Assembly: GCF_001050035.1 (NCBI RefSeq)
Contig: NZ_CVTA01000006.1
Span: 62,001 to 126,000, forward strand
Length of the DNA: 64,000 nt
From: Mycolicibacterium komanii
Lineage (GTDB): Bacteria; Actinomycetota; Actinomycetes; Mycobacteriales; Mycobacteriaceae
Reading direction: 5' to 3'
The notes beneath the pieces were generated by a model. It was not told the DNA's origin and made no database searches. It saw only the letters and a program-made list of their open reading frames with translations. How positions within the stretch are numbered: the first letter of the stretch is position 1; each line of letters opens with the position of its first letter. Of the stretch, positions 37,305 to 46,408 are shown in pieces. The position numbers and the translations under genes were made by a program.

Positions 37305-37759
37305 TCACACCGGCGCGACGCAGATCGCCACCGCAGACTCGTCGCCGAGACGGTAATAGGTGTCGATGACGCTGCCGGGGGCGACCTTGACGAGTGCGGA
37401 TGCAGGCACCAGAGCGGTCTCATGTGCCGGAAACTGCCCGCCGCCAGGCTTTTTCACCATCACATCGAGTTCGACCTCCCGGCAGTCCTCGAGGGCCTGT
37501 CCCGTGGGCCGCATCGCGGTGACGACCGCCGGCGACCGGACTCCGTTGCGGATCAGCTCGAGCCGATCGTGAGTGAGCAGGCCTTGCGCACCAGCGTCCG
37601 GTCGAATTCCGCCCGCGCAGCGCGGATGTCGTCCGCCGTGGCCAGACGCTCCTCGGCCTCCCCGGGATCAGGCACCGAGAGCCTCCAACTGGGAAGTAAC
37701 GAAGCGGCCGTGGTGCCGATGTAGACGATGCAGACGAACACGAACAGCGCAGTGAACAT
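37305..37759 (-). pseudogene. Small single-span membrane protein, frameshifted
   Basis: The N-terminal part starts at ATG 37759 (MFTALFVFVCIVYIGTTAASLLPSW) behind a GAGG site. It has one membrane helix and continues through DIRAARAEFDRTLV. The reading frame then ends early at 37553, but the next frame continues naturally with AQGLLTHDRLELIRNGVRSPAVV and a soluble C-terminal domain ending ICVAPV at 37305. The total is 455 bases; adding one base near 37586-37600 makes exactly 152 codons. So one base is missing, either by mutation or by sequencing error. The gene faces the CHAT gene and stops just after it. The function is unknown. Confidence 0.7.
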
Positions 37760-37830
37760 GTCCTCAGGGTCGGACGGTGAAACCGCTACCGAACCCAACT
37801 TTGCCGCTGTCCACAAACGGTACGTACTTC

Positions 37831-37843
37831 TATCCTGTCCTGA
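37831..37843 (+). promoter_or_regulatory. Probable leaderless promoter of the 434-aa gene
   Basis: TATCCT at 37831-37836 is followed by six bases and the ATG at 37843. No Shine-Dalgarno sequence is present. Confidence 0.6.
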
Positions 37844-39147
37844 TGAGCACCGAGGCGGCCGTCGCCGTCGCCCACCCGCGCCGAGCGGTCATCGACCGCG
37901 CATGGCGCGCCGTCGGTCCCGGCGTCGAGGTGCTCAGCAGCGACGACGGCGGGCCGCTGCGACGAACCGTGAAGCGGATCATCGACCCGCTCGTGCTGCG
38001 ACTGCGGTCGAACACTCAGTTCTCGGCGCCGTTCGTCGCACCCGATGTGGCCGATGCGATGTTCGACGCGATCGTCGGGCGCAGTACACAACTGCGCGAT
38101 ACCGCGGCGTGGTTCGAGGTGCTCAAACGCGAGCGACGCCGGTTACGCATCACGTCGGGGAACGCCCAGGAGCTCTACTTCCCCGTGTGTTTCGAGTTGG
38201 CCGTGACGAAAGGTCATCCCTCGCAGCATGGTTCGGGCGCAGAGGAGGTGCTGCGCGAGATCCACGGCGAACGGGACCGTACCGCCATCGAGGTGCTGAA
38301 CCGGTTCGTGTCCGACGAGAAGGTCATCGCCGAGCTGGCGAGGCAGCTGAGCCGTAGTTGGTGTGACGTGCATGCGGGCACCGAGATCACCGGTCCGTTC
38401 ATGGCGGGTCTGAGCACCGTGCTCGGCCCGGCCGCCAGCCATTCCGCCGAGGCTGCGCGACAACGGGTCTGGCAGGCGCTGATCGCCGACGCCGCGCCGT
38501 ACAACCTCGGAGCAACGGCACGCAGCGCTGCGGCGGAGCTGCCGTGGTCGATCGTCGAGCTGGGCCTCAGTTCGGTTGAGCCGCAGCAGCCGCCGAGCGT
38601 CATCGGTGGACCGGAGCACGACCGTCCGCTGGACCGAAGCGTGATCGACCGGGCGCGTGCGACGCTGCGGCGGGCCATGGACCGCGATGAGCTTCCCGAC
38701 GTGCCGACGTTGTGCGCCGAAGAGGTTGACCGGGCATGCGCGCCCTGGGGTCTGATCGGTGAGGACAAGCAGGCGACGCTGGTCGCCGGCATCGAGGTCG
38801 CGGTCCACCTCGCGCCGCTGGCCGACGCCGCCGAGCCGCGGTACGAGTTGGCGCGGCAGATTCAGGCGCGGTTACGCAAGGAGGCCTACGTGCTTCACGC
38901 CCGCCGCTATGTCGCCGCGGGCGGGCCGATCCATCCCCGGCAACAGCAGGTGATCGACGACCTGGCGACATTCGCGCGGCCCTACCTGAGCCGCTTGTGG
39001 GCCCGGTTGCACGGCCGCGACGTGTGGCAGGAACCCTGCGACGACATCGACGACGTGCGCGCGGTGCTGGAAGGGGTGGCCAGGTCGGTGAGCCTGGACC
39101 ACCGCCAGCGGATCAAGACGATGCTGGAATTGCAGGTGGCCGGATGA
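37843..39147 (+). CDS. Protein of unknown function (434 aa), CHAT locus
   Basis: I do not recognise this protein. It is soluble, mostly helical, rich in Ala and Arg, with no signal peptide or membrane helix. Features are an N-terminal basic stretch (PLRRTVKRIIDPLVLRLR), a central conserved-looking segment WFEVLKRERRRLRITSGNAQELYFPVCFELAVTKGHPSQ, a cysteine in RSWCDVHAG and another in TLCAEEVDRACAPWG, and a C-terminal helical part ending MLELQVAG. It starts at a leaderless ATG and its stop overlaps the next gene by ATGA. Position beside the CHAT pair suggests a shared pathway (inference). Confidence 0.75.
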   Translation: MSTEAAVAVAHPRRAVIDRAWRAVGPGVEVLSSDDGGPLRRTVKRIIDPLVLRLRSNTQFSAPFVAPDVADAMFDAIVGRSTQLRDTAAWFEVLKRERRRLRITSGNAQELYFPVCFELAVTKGHPSQHGSGAEEVLREIHGERDRTAIEVLNRFVSDEKVIAELARQLSRSWCDVHAGTEITGPFMAGLSTVLGPAASHSAEAARQRVWQALIADAAPYNLGATARSAAAELPWSIVELGLSSVEPQQPPSVIGGPEHDRPLDRSVIDRARATLRRAMDRDELPDVPTLCAEEVDRACAPWGLIGEDKQATLVAGIEVAVHLAPLADAAEPRYELARQIQARLRKEAYVLHARRYVAAGGPIHPRQQQVIDDLATFARPYLSRLWARLHGRDVWQEPCDDIDDVRAVLEGVARSVSLDHRQRIKTMLELQVAG

Positions 39148-40223
39148 GGCTCGTGGCGGATTCGGGGCTCTGGACGACGGGACCGCTCGCCGCGCCGGCG
39201 CCGCTGGTGGCCGTGCTGGAGGTCAGCGGAGCCGTGCTGTCGTGGACCGTCGACGAGGCGTCGGATGCACACATCGCGTTCACCGACCCCGCGCGGGCCG
39301 ACTGGTTGTGGCGGGTGGTGGGCGAGGGCGGTCACTTCGCCGTGACGTCCGCGCTGGACGGCCGCAGCCCTGAGGACAGTATCGAGGTGGCCGACGTGAG
39401 CCTGGCGCCCGGTGCGCTGGCTCCGCTGCGCCGACTCGCGCTCGGCCATTGGCTGCGGCGCTGGTGGCCGGCGAGTCAACGCGACGCGATCGCGACGCTC
39501 GACGGCGCCCTGCTCGACGCCGAGGTCGCGCTCCTGACCGCCGCGGCCCAGGACTACTTCGGCGACGACACCTTCGACTCGGAGATCACCGAGCTGCTCG
39601 CGCCGCATGCGGCTGCGCTCAACGCGGCTGCGCGAGAGGGTGATCCGCGGGTCACCGCACTCATCGATCGGTGTCGTGACGTGGCCGACGACGTCGGTGT
39701 CGCACTCGACGCCGAGCCGGTGAGCGGTCGGCGAGCCGACTATGCCCTTGCGGCAGGATCGGATTCGCGCGGGCTTGGTGCGGCCACCGTCACCCGAGGC
39801 ACCGCGTCCATCAACTGGGCGGGCGTCCCGCCGGGTGTCTTCGACGCCGCCGAGGACACCGTCGAGTGGTCGGTCGAACCGGCGGGCGTGGGCGCGGAGG
39901 CGGTGCTCGGTGTGGAGCTGACGGGGCTGGGCAACCCGCATGGCATCGCGGTGCGGTTGGAGTCGGGCAACGCCGGCGGGGCCGGCGCGCTCGGTGCGGA
40001 CGGACGCGCGTCGTTCCCCGTCGTCGACGCCGGTGGGGTACCGATATCCGAAGCTGTTGCGTGGAACCATGATTGGAGTAGCACCAGGGTGGTGGTCGGT
40101 GCCGACGTCGACGAGTCGGTTCAGACGCGCGACCGGGTGCGCGCCTTCGCGCGGTCACGGTTGAACCAGCCCGGTCCGGATGCGTTCCTGGCCGAGATCC
40201 TGGCCGCGGAATCGGACTACTGA
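39144..40223 (+). CDS. Protein of unknown function (359 aa), CHAT locus
   Basis: I do not recognise this protein. It begins MRLVADSGLWTTGPL and has a beta-rich first 90 residues, a helical middle (LRRLALGHWLRRWWPASQRDAIATLDGALLDAEVALLTAAAQDYFGDD) and a beta-rich, Gly/Val-rich C-terminal third with EWSVEPAGVGAEAVLGVELTGLG and AVAWNHDWSSTRVVVGADVD. No signal peptide or membrane helix is seen. The ATG overlaps the stop of the 434-residue gene (ATGA), so the two are translationally coupled and likely interact. It ends seven bases into the convergent small acidic gene. Confidence 0.75.
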   Translation: MRLVADSGLWTTGPLAAPAPLVAVLEVSGAVLSWTVDEASDAHIAFTDPARADWLWRVVGEGGHFAVTSALDGRSPEDSIEVADVSLAPGALAPLRRLALGHWLRRWWPASQRDAIATLDGALLDAEVALLTAAAQDYFGDDTFDSEITELLAPHAAALNAAAREGDPRVTALIDRCRDVADDVGVALDAEPVSGRRADYALAAGSDSRGLGAATVTRGTASINWAGVPPGVFDAAEDTVEWSVEPAGVGAEAVLGVELTGLGNPHGIAVRLESGNAGGAGALGADGRASFPVVDAGGVPISEAVAWNHDWSSTRVVVGADVDESVQTRDRVRAFARSRLNQPGPDAFLAEILAAESDY

Positions 40224-40534
40224 GACTCGTCGGACTGTTTGCGCATCTGCTCCCGAATTTGTTCCAGGCGTTCGGCAGCCGCGCGCTGCCGTTCGTCGTA
40301 CTGTTCGGCGACGCTGCGCCCTTCGGGAGTTTCGGCCGCGAGTTCGGAGGCGCCGATCGCGGTGCCGAAACGGGTCTCGATCTTTTCCCGTACAGCGTCG
40401 AAAGTCGGTACGCCGCCTGGGGTGTAGCCGCTGTCGACCGGTTCGACCGGCACGGTGGCACCAGGCTCGGGCTCGACAACTTCGGCGTCGACGGCGGCTT
40501 CCTGCTCCGGTTCCGGAGTGGTTTGGTCCGGCAT
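40217..40534 (-). CDS. Small acidic hypothetical protein
   Basis: A 105-residue, Glu/Gln/Pro-rich soluble protein starting MPDQTTPEPEQEAAVDAEVVEPEPG. An ordered C-terminal half (PTFDAVREKIETRFGTAIGASELAAETPEGRSVAEQYDERQ) ends in a charged coiled-coil-like helix ERLEQIREQMRKQ. The ATG at 40534 lies seven bases after a TAGCGT box, so it is probably leaderless; an alternative GTG at 40543 lies inside that box. It is convergent with the 359-residue gene and divergent from the DUF732 gene. The function is unknown. Confidence 0.65.
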   Translation of the reverse strand: MPDQTTPEPEQEAAVDAEVVEPEPGATVPVEPVDSGYTPGGVPTFDAVREKIETRFGTAIGASELAAETPEGRSVAEQYDERQRAAAERLEQIREQMRKQSDESQ

Positions 40535-40547
40535 GCCGCTCACGCTA
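40535..40547 (-). promoter_or_regulatory. Probable leaderless promoter of the small acidic gene
   Basis: On the minus strand TAGCGT (40547-40542) is followed by GAGCGGC and then ATG at 40534. This is the same -10 sequence and nearly the same spacing as before the MFS gene. Confidence 0.5.
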
Positions 40548-40650
40548 CCCGTTCGCAGGTCTTGACGGTTGTGACAATTTTGACGAAACGGCCGCGGTGG
40601 CCGCACGGTGCGCGTAGCGTTCTGCCGTCACTCAGCCGAAAGGAGCCACC

Positions 40651-40947
40651 ATGCGCGGCACCCTCATTTTCACAGTGGTCGTCGGTGCGGGCATGGCGCT
40701 CGGCACCGCCGCACCGGCCCTCGCCGACGACACCGACGACATCTTCGTCTCGGTGATCAAGGAGGAAGGGATCCCGTTCTCGACCGCGAAGGACGCAATC
40801 AGCCTCGCCCACGCGGTATGTGACTACGTGGAGGCGGGCCAGAAACCCGAACAGGTTGCGGTCGAGATCAGCGAGCCGGCGAACTGGACCGTGGAGCAGA
40901 GCGGGTTCTTCGTCGGCGCTGCGACCCAGTCGTACTGCCCGTCATAG
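40651..40947 (+). CDS. DUF732 small secreted protein
   Basis: A 98-residue exported protein. The signal peptide is MRGTLIFTVVVGAGMALGTAAPALA with cleavage before DDTDD. The mature part has the DUF732 pattern: FVSVIKEEGIPFS, AISLAHAVCDYVEAG, and a C-terminal cysteine in SYCPS that likely pairs with the first. DUF732 proteins are numerous in mycobacteria and their function is unknown. An AAAGGAG ribosome binding site lies before the ATG. Confidence 0.88.
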   Translation: MRGTLIFTVVVGAGMALGTAAPALADDTDDIFVSVIKEEGIPFSTAKDAISLAHAVCDYVEAGQKPEQVAVEISEPANWTVEQSGFFVGAATQSYCPS

Positions 40948-41001
40948 TTCGTCCGGACCGCGGGAGTTCCTGCTTCCGAACAGCATTCGCATCATGGGTC
41001 G

Positions 41002-42369
41002 CTAATGCGGCTCGCGCAAGGGTGACGGCGGGGTGGCGACACTGCGAACCGCGGCCGGCATCGGGGCAACTGCGCGGCCCGGCGTGCCGAGTTGGGCCGC
41101 CAGCCACGGCAGGGCGGTCGCGAAAACGTGTGCGGCGTAGGGCCAATCGTGCTTACCCGGCTGGACCACGACCTCGCAGTTGATGCCGTTGGCATCGGCC
41201 AGGCCGCAGAGGGCGTCGGCCGCGTTCTTCTGCGGGGCCGCGTCCACGGTGTTGACGTCGAAGCGCCCCGTGACGCCCGAATAACGGCCGTGTCGGCCGA
41301 TCACGGTTGTCGGATCGAACGACGCGTAGGCCGCGGCATTACCGCCGAACAGGCGCTCGATCGTCTGGTCCTTCGTGCCTGAGTTGGGACTCAGATCGCC
41401 GGCGATGTCGTCGAAGGCGCCGAACATGTCCGGATGCATCACGGCCAGGTCGACCGCGCAGGTGCCGCCCATCGACCATCCGACGATTCCCCAATTCGAC
41501 TGTTTGGCACTGACATTGAACTTCGACACCATGAACGGCACGACGTCCTTGGTGAGGTGGTCGGCGACGTTGCCTCGTTTGCCGTTCACGCATTCGGTGT
41601 CGTTACGGAACGTCCCGCCGGCGTCGACGAAGACGAGAACCGGGGCATATCCGCCGTGCGTGGCGGCGAAATCGTCGGCCGTGGCGACCGCATTGCCTGC
41701 ACGCACCCAGTCCGCCGGGGTGTTGAACTCGCCACCGATCATCATCACGGTCGGAAGGGGCGGCGGGGGATCGGTCGCATACCACGCGGGCGGCAGGTAG
41801 ACGAGTTCACCGCGGTGCTTGAAACCGGACGCCTTGTCGCCGATGTTGACAGGCACCACCGTGCCCCGGCCCGGAATCTGATGGCGCTGCTGCATCGCCA
41901 GCATGGTCGCCGCGTCGGTCTGATCGGGGAGCGGTCCCGCGGTCAGCTGATTCCAGGCGGCCCCCACGGTGGGGACATAACCCACCCACAGGTTCACGGC
42001 CAGCGCGACCGACAGCAGGCACAGAGGCAGCGACAAGAGCGATGTGCCGCGTCGCCACCAGGGCGCGCCCCGCCAACCCGCGACCAGCACGGCGCATGCC
42101 GCACCCGTCAGCGCCACCCACACCCACAGCGATCGCGGAGCGGGGTTGTCAGAGAGACCCTCGGAGGCGATGTAGGCGTACGTCGCCGCGGCGAGCGCGA
42201 TACCGCACAGCGCGGCCCACGGCACCCACACCAGCCGCCACCGCCGCGATCGCCATCCGATGGCGGCGATCAACACGAGCGCCGCGACGATCTGCACCGT
42301 GGTGGGAATCCAGCCATGCATCAACGACAGGTGCCCACGCAGCGAATGAGCCAGTGTCACCAGTGTCAC
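41002..42369 (-). CDS. Membrane-anchored alpha/beta-hydrolase esterase (Rv1639c position)
   Basis: A 455-residue protein. About four N-terminal membrane helices fill residues 20-150, followed by an extracytoplasmic esterase domain (PF00756-like, as in mycolyltransferases). The nucleophile is the serine in VGWSMGGTCAVDLA and the histidine is in VQPGKHDWPYAA. Cysteines in NDTECVNG, GTCAVD, DALCGL and GINCEV could form disulfides outside the membrane. The substrate is not known; an envelope lipid or glycolipid acyl ester is a guess. The start is GTG 42369, with a second GTG nine bases downstream. The gene lies 3' of lysX on the same strand. Confidence 0.83.
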   Translation of the reverse strand: MTLVTLAHSLRGHLSLMHGWIPTTVQIVAALVLIAAIGWRSRRWRLVWVPWAALCGIALAAATYAYIASEGLSDNPAPRSLWVWVALTGAACAVLVAGWRGAPWWRRGTSLLSLPLCLLSVALAVNLWVGYVPTVGAAWNQLTAGPLPDQTDAATMLAMQQRHQIPGRGTVVPVNIGDKASGFKHRGELVYLPPAWYATDPPPPLPTVMMIGGEFNTPADWVRAGNAVATADDFAATHGGYAPVLVFVDAGGTFRNDTECVNGKRGNVADHLTKDVVPFMVSKFNVSAKQSNWGIVGWSMGGTCAVDLAVMHPDMFGAFDDIAGDLSPNSGTKDQTIERLFGGNAAAYASFDPTTVIGRHGRYSGVTGRFDVNTVDAAPQKNAADALCGLADANGINCEVVVQPGKHDWPYAAHVFATALPWLAAQLGTPGRAVAPMPAAVRSVATPPSPLREPH

Positions 42370-42417
42370 GGACTACAGGGTGAGGGGTGATCCTTGTAAC
42401 GCCCTGTGGAGGAGCTG

Positions 42418-45400
42418 TCAACGGGGTTTGGCCAACGGGAACGGCAGCGTCTCGCGGATGCTGCGGCCCGTGATCAGCATGACGACGCGGTCCACGCCCA
42501 TCCCCAGGCCACCCGTGGGCGGCATCGCGTATTCCATCGCCTGTAGGAAGTCCTCGTCGAGTTCCATCGCCTCGGGGTCGCCGCCGGCGGCCAGCAGCGA
42601 CTGCTCCTGCAGCCGGCGGCGCTGTTCGACGGGATCGGTGAGTTCGCTGTAGGCGGTGCCGAGTTCGACGCCCCACGCCACCAGGTCCCACCGCTCCGCG
42701 ACGCCGGGGATGCTGCGGTGCGGGCGGGTCAGCGGCGACACCGAGGTCGGGAAATCCTTATAGAACGTGGGCGCCTCGGTGCGGTCTTCGACCAGTCGCT
42801 CGTAGAGTTCCAGCACCACCGCGCCGGCGTCCCAGTGGGTCAGGTACGGGATGTCGGCGGCGTCGCACAGTTTGCGCAGCTTCGGCAGCTCCGTTTCGGG
42901 GCCGATCTGCTCACCGAGCGCTTCGGACACCGCATCGTGCACCGTCTTGACCGCCCACTGACCGGAGATGTCCACCGGCTCGAGCCCGCCGCCTTCCTTG
43001 GGCCGGTAGAACACCTGCGCACCATTGGCGGCGACGGCGGCGTTCTGGATGAGCTCCCGGCACCCGTCGATCCAGACGTGGTAGTCCGCGTGCGCCTGAT
43101 ACGCCTCCAACAGCGTGAATTCGGGGTTGTGACTGAAGTCGACGCCCTCGTTGCGAAACGCCCTGCCCAGTTCGAAGACCCGCTCGACCCCACCGACGCA
43201 GAGCCGCTTGAGGTAGAGCTCGGGAGCGATGCGCAGGTACAGGTCCAGGTCGTAGGCGTTGATGTGGGTGAGGAACGGCCGCGCGTTCGCGCCGCCGTGG
43301 ATCTGTTGCAGAATCGGCGTCTCGACCTCGAGAAAACCCTTGCCGACCAACGTTTCCCGGATCGCGTGCAGCACACCGCTTCGCGCGCGGATCAGGTCGC
43401 GGGCCTCGGTGTTGATCGCCAGATCGACGTAGCGGGCGCGCACCCGGGCTTCCTGGTCGGTCAACCCCTTCCACTTGTCGGGCAGCGGCCGAAGGCACTT
43501 GCCGATCATCCGCCAGTTGCGGACCAGCAGTGAGCGGGTGCCCTTCTTGCTGTAGCCCATCGTGCCCGACACCTCGATGAGGTCGCCCAGATCGATGGCG
43601 TGGGTGAAATCGGCCGTCGTCGACGATTCGAGCAACGAATTGTCCAGCAGCAGCTGAACTTCGCCGGACCAGTCGCGCAACTGGGCGAACAACACACCGC
43701 CGTAGTCGCGGCTGCGCAACACCCGGCCCGCCACCGTCACCGGAACATCGTCGTCGGCGTCGATCGCCTCGGCGACCGAGTGCGACGGTGGCGTGCCGAC
43801 GGGGTAGGCATCGATCCCATTGTCCTGCAACGCCTTCAGCTTGGACATGCGCACCCGGACCTGTTCCGGGAGCCGTGCCTCCTCGGCGTCGGGCAGATCC
43901 GCCGCCAAGCCGCTGAGGTCGGGGGCCGAACCGTCGTGGTGCAGCAGCCCTGTCGCCATCAGGTTCTGCGGCACGGCGGTGTGGTGACCGGTGTGCGGCT
44001 GTTCGTGGCGCCGCGAGAAGGGCAGCACCAAGAACCCCTCGGCGATCACCGACGCCACCCCGACCCGGGGGATCAGCCGGGCATCGTCGTAACAGGCGTA
44101 CCGCGGCACCCATTCCGGTTGGTACTTCATGTTCGAGCGGTACAGCGTCTCGAGCTGCCACCACCGGGAGAAGAACACCAGCAGGCTGCGCCACAGCCGC
44201 GCGACCGGACCCGCGCCGAGCTGAGCGCCCTGTTCGAACGCCGAACGGAACATCGCGAAGTTCAGCGAAATCCTGGTGATGCCAATGTCTTCGGCCTGCA
44301 TGCACAGCTCGCTGACCATCAGCTCTATAGTGCCGTTGGGCGACTGGGGAGAGCGGCGCATCAGGTCCAGCGAGACGCCGTTGGTGCCCCACGGCACCAG
44401 CGACAGCATCGCAACCACTTGATCTTTCCCACCCGCGTTCTGGACCGCCTCGACGAGGAGGCAGTCGCCGTCGGCCGGGTCGCCGAGCCTGCCCAGCGCC
44501 ATCGAGAACCCGCGCTCGTCGTCGGTGTCCCGCCAGGCGTCGGCGCGGGCGATGACGTCGGCCATCTCCTCGGCGTCCAGATCGCGGTGCCTGCGGATGC
44601 GGACGCTCGCACCGGCGCGCCGCGCGCGGGTCACGGCCTGGCGCACCGCGCGCATGTCCGGACCGGAGAGCCGGAAGTTGTCCGGATAGAGGATGGCCTC
44701 GTCGCCGAGTTGCAACGCGTTGAGCCCGGCCTGGCGGAAGGCCTCGGCGCCCGCCGAGCTGGCACCCATCACCCCCGGGGCCCAGCCGTAGGCCAGACAC
44801 AGCGCAAGCCACGCATCTATCGCGGCCGGCCATGCCTTGGGATCGCCCACGGGGTCTCCGCTGGCCAGGCAGACGCCGACTTCCACGCGGTAGGTGATCG
44901 CGGCGCGGCCGTTGGGTGCAAACACCACCGCCTTGTCGCGGCGGGTGGCGAAGTAGCCGAGCGAGTCGTTCTTGCCGAACAGTTCGAGGAGCCCACGCAG
45001 CGCGGATTCGTCCTCGCCGGTCAACGCGTTCTCGGCGCGTTGCGACTGAAACAGCACGATCGCCGCGACCATCAGGGCGAGGGCGCCGAAGAGCCCGAGC
45101 AGTGCGTTGATCAGCACGTGCGGGTGACCGCTGAAGTTCGAGGAGTCCGCGCCCGCGAACGCGCTCACCCGGTTCAGCGCGTACCAGAACCGGTCGCTGC
45201 GGGCCAGCGTGCCGGGGAACAGTTCGAGAAGACCCCAGCCGATCGCGGTGCCGATCGCCATCCCGGCGACCAGCACGGCAGCCGCCTTCAGCAGTGCGCC
45301 GCGGCGCACCTTCGCCCAGAACTCGCGCCGGGCCAGCAGCAGGAACAGGATGGCGGCGACGTGGAAGGCCAGGCCGATGACCTCGCCGATGTCTTCGACC

Positions 45401-45744
45401 ACCGACTCCTCGCCGGATACCAGGTCGGCGACGTTGAACACGATCGCGCCCACCATGTAGGCGAGGAGGATCCACCAGGCGATCCGCTTGCGCGCGGCCA
45501 GCGCCGCGGCCAGCAGCGCGAGCACGAACGCCCACGCGAAGCTGGTGTCGGGGAAGTTGAAGATGTAGTCGTTGACGAACTCGCGCGGCACCCGGATGAC
45601 CGACCGCACGAACGGCGAGACGCTCGCGACCAACGAGAGTGTGGCGATGACGCCGACCGTCCAGCCGGCCGCGGCCGGCACCCACCAGTGCCTCGACCTG
45701 CGGCGGGTGACAGGCGGGTTCGCGACGGTCATAGGCCGCGACAT
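42418..45744 (-). CDS. lysX: Bifunctional lysyl-tRNA synthetase/lysyl-phosphatidylglycerol synthase LysX
   Basis: An 1108-residue fusion. Residues about 20-240 are membrane helices. About 260-570 form the MprF-like phosphatidylglycerol lysyltransferase domain, with [27 protein letters not shown] and SLDLMRRSP. About 650-740 is an OB-fold anticodon-binding domain ([14 protein letters not shown]). About 770-1108 is a class II lysyl-tRNA synthetase core with motif 2 [20 protein letters not shown] and motif 3 [11 protein letters not shown]. LysX lysinylates phosphatidylglycerol and protects against cationic peptides in M. tuberculosis. ATG at 45744 or 45732. The esterase gene follows 48 bases downstream. 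Confidence 0.97.
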   Translation of the reverse strand: MSRPMTVANPPVTRRRSRHWWVPAAAGWTVGVIATLSLVASVSPFVRSVIRVPREFVNDYIFNFPDTSFAWAFVLALLAAALAARKRIAWWILLAYMVGAIVFNVADLVSGEESVVEDIGEVIGLAFHVAAILFLLLARREFWAKVRRGALLKAAAVLVAGMAIGTAIGWGLLELFPGTLARSDRFWYALNRVSAFAGADSSNFSGHPHVLINALLGLFGALALMVAAIVLFQSQRAENALTGEDESALRGLLELFGKNDSLGYFATRRDKAVVFAPNGRAAITYRVEVGVCLASGDPVGDPKAWPAAIDAWLALCLAYGWAPGVMGASSAGAEAFRQAGLNALQLGDEAILYPDNFRLSGPDMRAVRQAVTRARRAGASVRIRRHRDLDAEEMADVIARADAWRDTDDERGFSMALGRLGDPADGDCLLVEAVQNAGGKDQVVAMLSLVPWGTNGVSLDLMRRSPQSPNGTIELMVSELCMQAEDIGITRISLNFAMFRSAFEQGAQLGAGPVARLWRSLLVFFSRWWQLETLYRSNMKYQPEWVPRYACYDDARLIPRVGVASVIAEGFLVLPFSRRHEQPHTGHHTAVPQNLMATGLLHHDGSAPDLSGLAADLPDAEEARLPEQVRVRMSKLKALQDNGIDAYPVGTPPSHSVAEAIDADDDVPVTVAGRVLRSRDYGGVLFAQLRDWSGEVQLLLDNSLLESSTTADFTHAIDLGDLIEVSGTMGYSKKGTRSLLVRNWRMIGKCLRPLPDKWKGLTDQEARVRARYVDLAINTEARDLIRARSGVLHAIRETLVGKGFLEVETPILQQIHGGANARPFLTHINAYDLDLYLRIAPELYLKRLCVGGVERVFELGRAFRNEGVDFSHNPEFTLLEAYQAHADYHVWIDGCRELIQNAAVAANGAQVFYRPKEGGGLEPVDISGQWAVKTVHDAVSEALGEQIGPETELPKLRKLCDAADIPYLTHWDAGAVVLELYERLVEDRTEAPTFYKDFPTSVSPLTRPHRSIPGVAERWDLVAWGVELGTAYSELTDPVEQRRRLQEQSLLAAGGDPEAMELDEDFLQAMEYAMPPTGGLGMGVDRVVMLITGRSIRETLPFPLAKPR

Positions 45745-45775
45745 TATTCGGTTAGAACGCCAAATGGGTGGCGAC

Positions 45776-46192
45776 TCACGACCAGACGGGACCGGTGTAT
45801 TTCTCGCCGGGGCCTTGGCCCGGCTCGTCTGGTGATGCGCTAGCCTCGCGGAAGGCCAACTGCAGCGTTTTCAGGCCGTCCCGTACCGGCCCAGCATGCG
45901 GTCCGAGATACTCGACGGAGGCGGTGACCAAGCCGGCGAGCGCGGTGATCAGCCGGCGCGCCTCGTCCAGATCGCGGTGCGGGCTGTCGTCCGGATTCTC
46001 GGCCGACAACCCGAGCTTTTCGGCCGCGGCGCTCATCAGCATCACGGCCGACCGCGTGATCACCTCGACGGCGGGGATGTCGGCGAGCTCGCGAACGGCC
46101 GAGCCGTTCAGATCGTCTGAGCCGGCTGAGCCGTTCAGATCGCCTGAGCCGCCGGCGCTGTCCAGGTCAGCTGAGTTCGAGTCATCGGTCAT
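45776..46192 (-). CDS. DUF1844 protein with N-terminal 9-residue repeats
   Basis: A 138-residue protein. The C-terminal part (about 35-130) fits DUF1844: [39 protein letters not shown] and a Pro/Gly-rich end. The N-terminus is made of three degenerate 9-residue repeats ([27 protein letters not shown]), encoded in part by a 27-bp tandem DNA repeat, and probably disordered. The start is ATG 46192 (MTDDSNS). It is divergent from the infC operon and shares the region with its promoter. Its 3' end is 31 bases from the lysX start. The function is unknown. Confidence 0.82.
   Translation of the reverse strand: MTDDSNSADLDSAGGSGDLNGSAGSDDLNGSAVRELADIPAVEVITRSAVMLMSAAAEKLGLSAENPDDSPHRDLDEARRLITALAGLVTASVEYLGPHAGPVRDGLKTLQLAFREASASPDEPGQGPGEKYTGPVWS
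46101..46154. repeat. 27-bp tandem repeat, two copies
   Basis: Units 46101-46127 and 46128-46154 match at 24 of 27 positions; each begins GAGCCGTTCAGATCG. They lie in the DUF1844 gene and encode its 9-residue repeats, so unit number could vary without a frameshift. Confidence 0.8.
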
Positions 46193-46204
46193 GGCTGCTA
46201 GACT
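46176..46204 (+). promoter_or_regulatory. Probable promoter of the infC operon
   Basis: TAGACT at 46199-46204 with a weak TTCGAG -35 element at 46176-46181 and a 17-base spacer. The promoter overlaps the start of the divergent DUF1844 gene and gives a leader of about 200 bases before infC. Confidence 0.45.
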
Positions 46205-46291
46205 GGCATGCGCGACCGTCCCGGCAAACGCCAGGGACAGCAAGTGGAGTCCCCCTCCCACCGCTGGCCATTCCGGCTCAGCGGTCCGGTC

Positions 46292-46347
46292 ACAGGCATC
46301 AGTGCCTGTCCTGGTCGGCTGTGGGCCCTGCTTTGAGCAGGGCTTTT
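46292..46347 (+). terminator. Attenuator-like hairpins in the infC leader
   Basis: Two hairpins lie in the leader. The first is ACAGGCA-TCAG-TGCCTGT at 46292-46309. The second has an 8-bp stem (46325-46332 with 46336-46343, loop TTG) followed immediately by TTTT, an intrinsic-terminator shape. It ends 62 bases before the infC start, so it could control read-through into the operon. Confidence 0.6.
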
Positions 46348-46408
46348 CTGTTCGGTAGAGCAGAGCGCTGATGGAGTGGGCTCCTAGAGGACAACAGTAG
46401 GAGGCCCC

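Noticed and set aside
43600..45843. 747-codon open frame antisense to lysX
   Set aside because: LysX is unambiguous in this interval; the antisense frame is His/Arg/Gly-rich with no family match.
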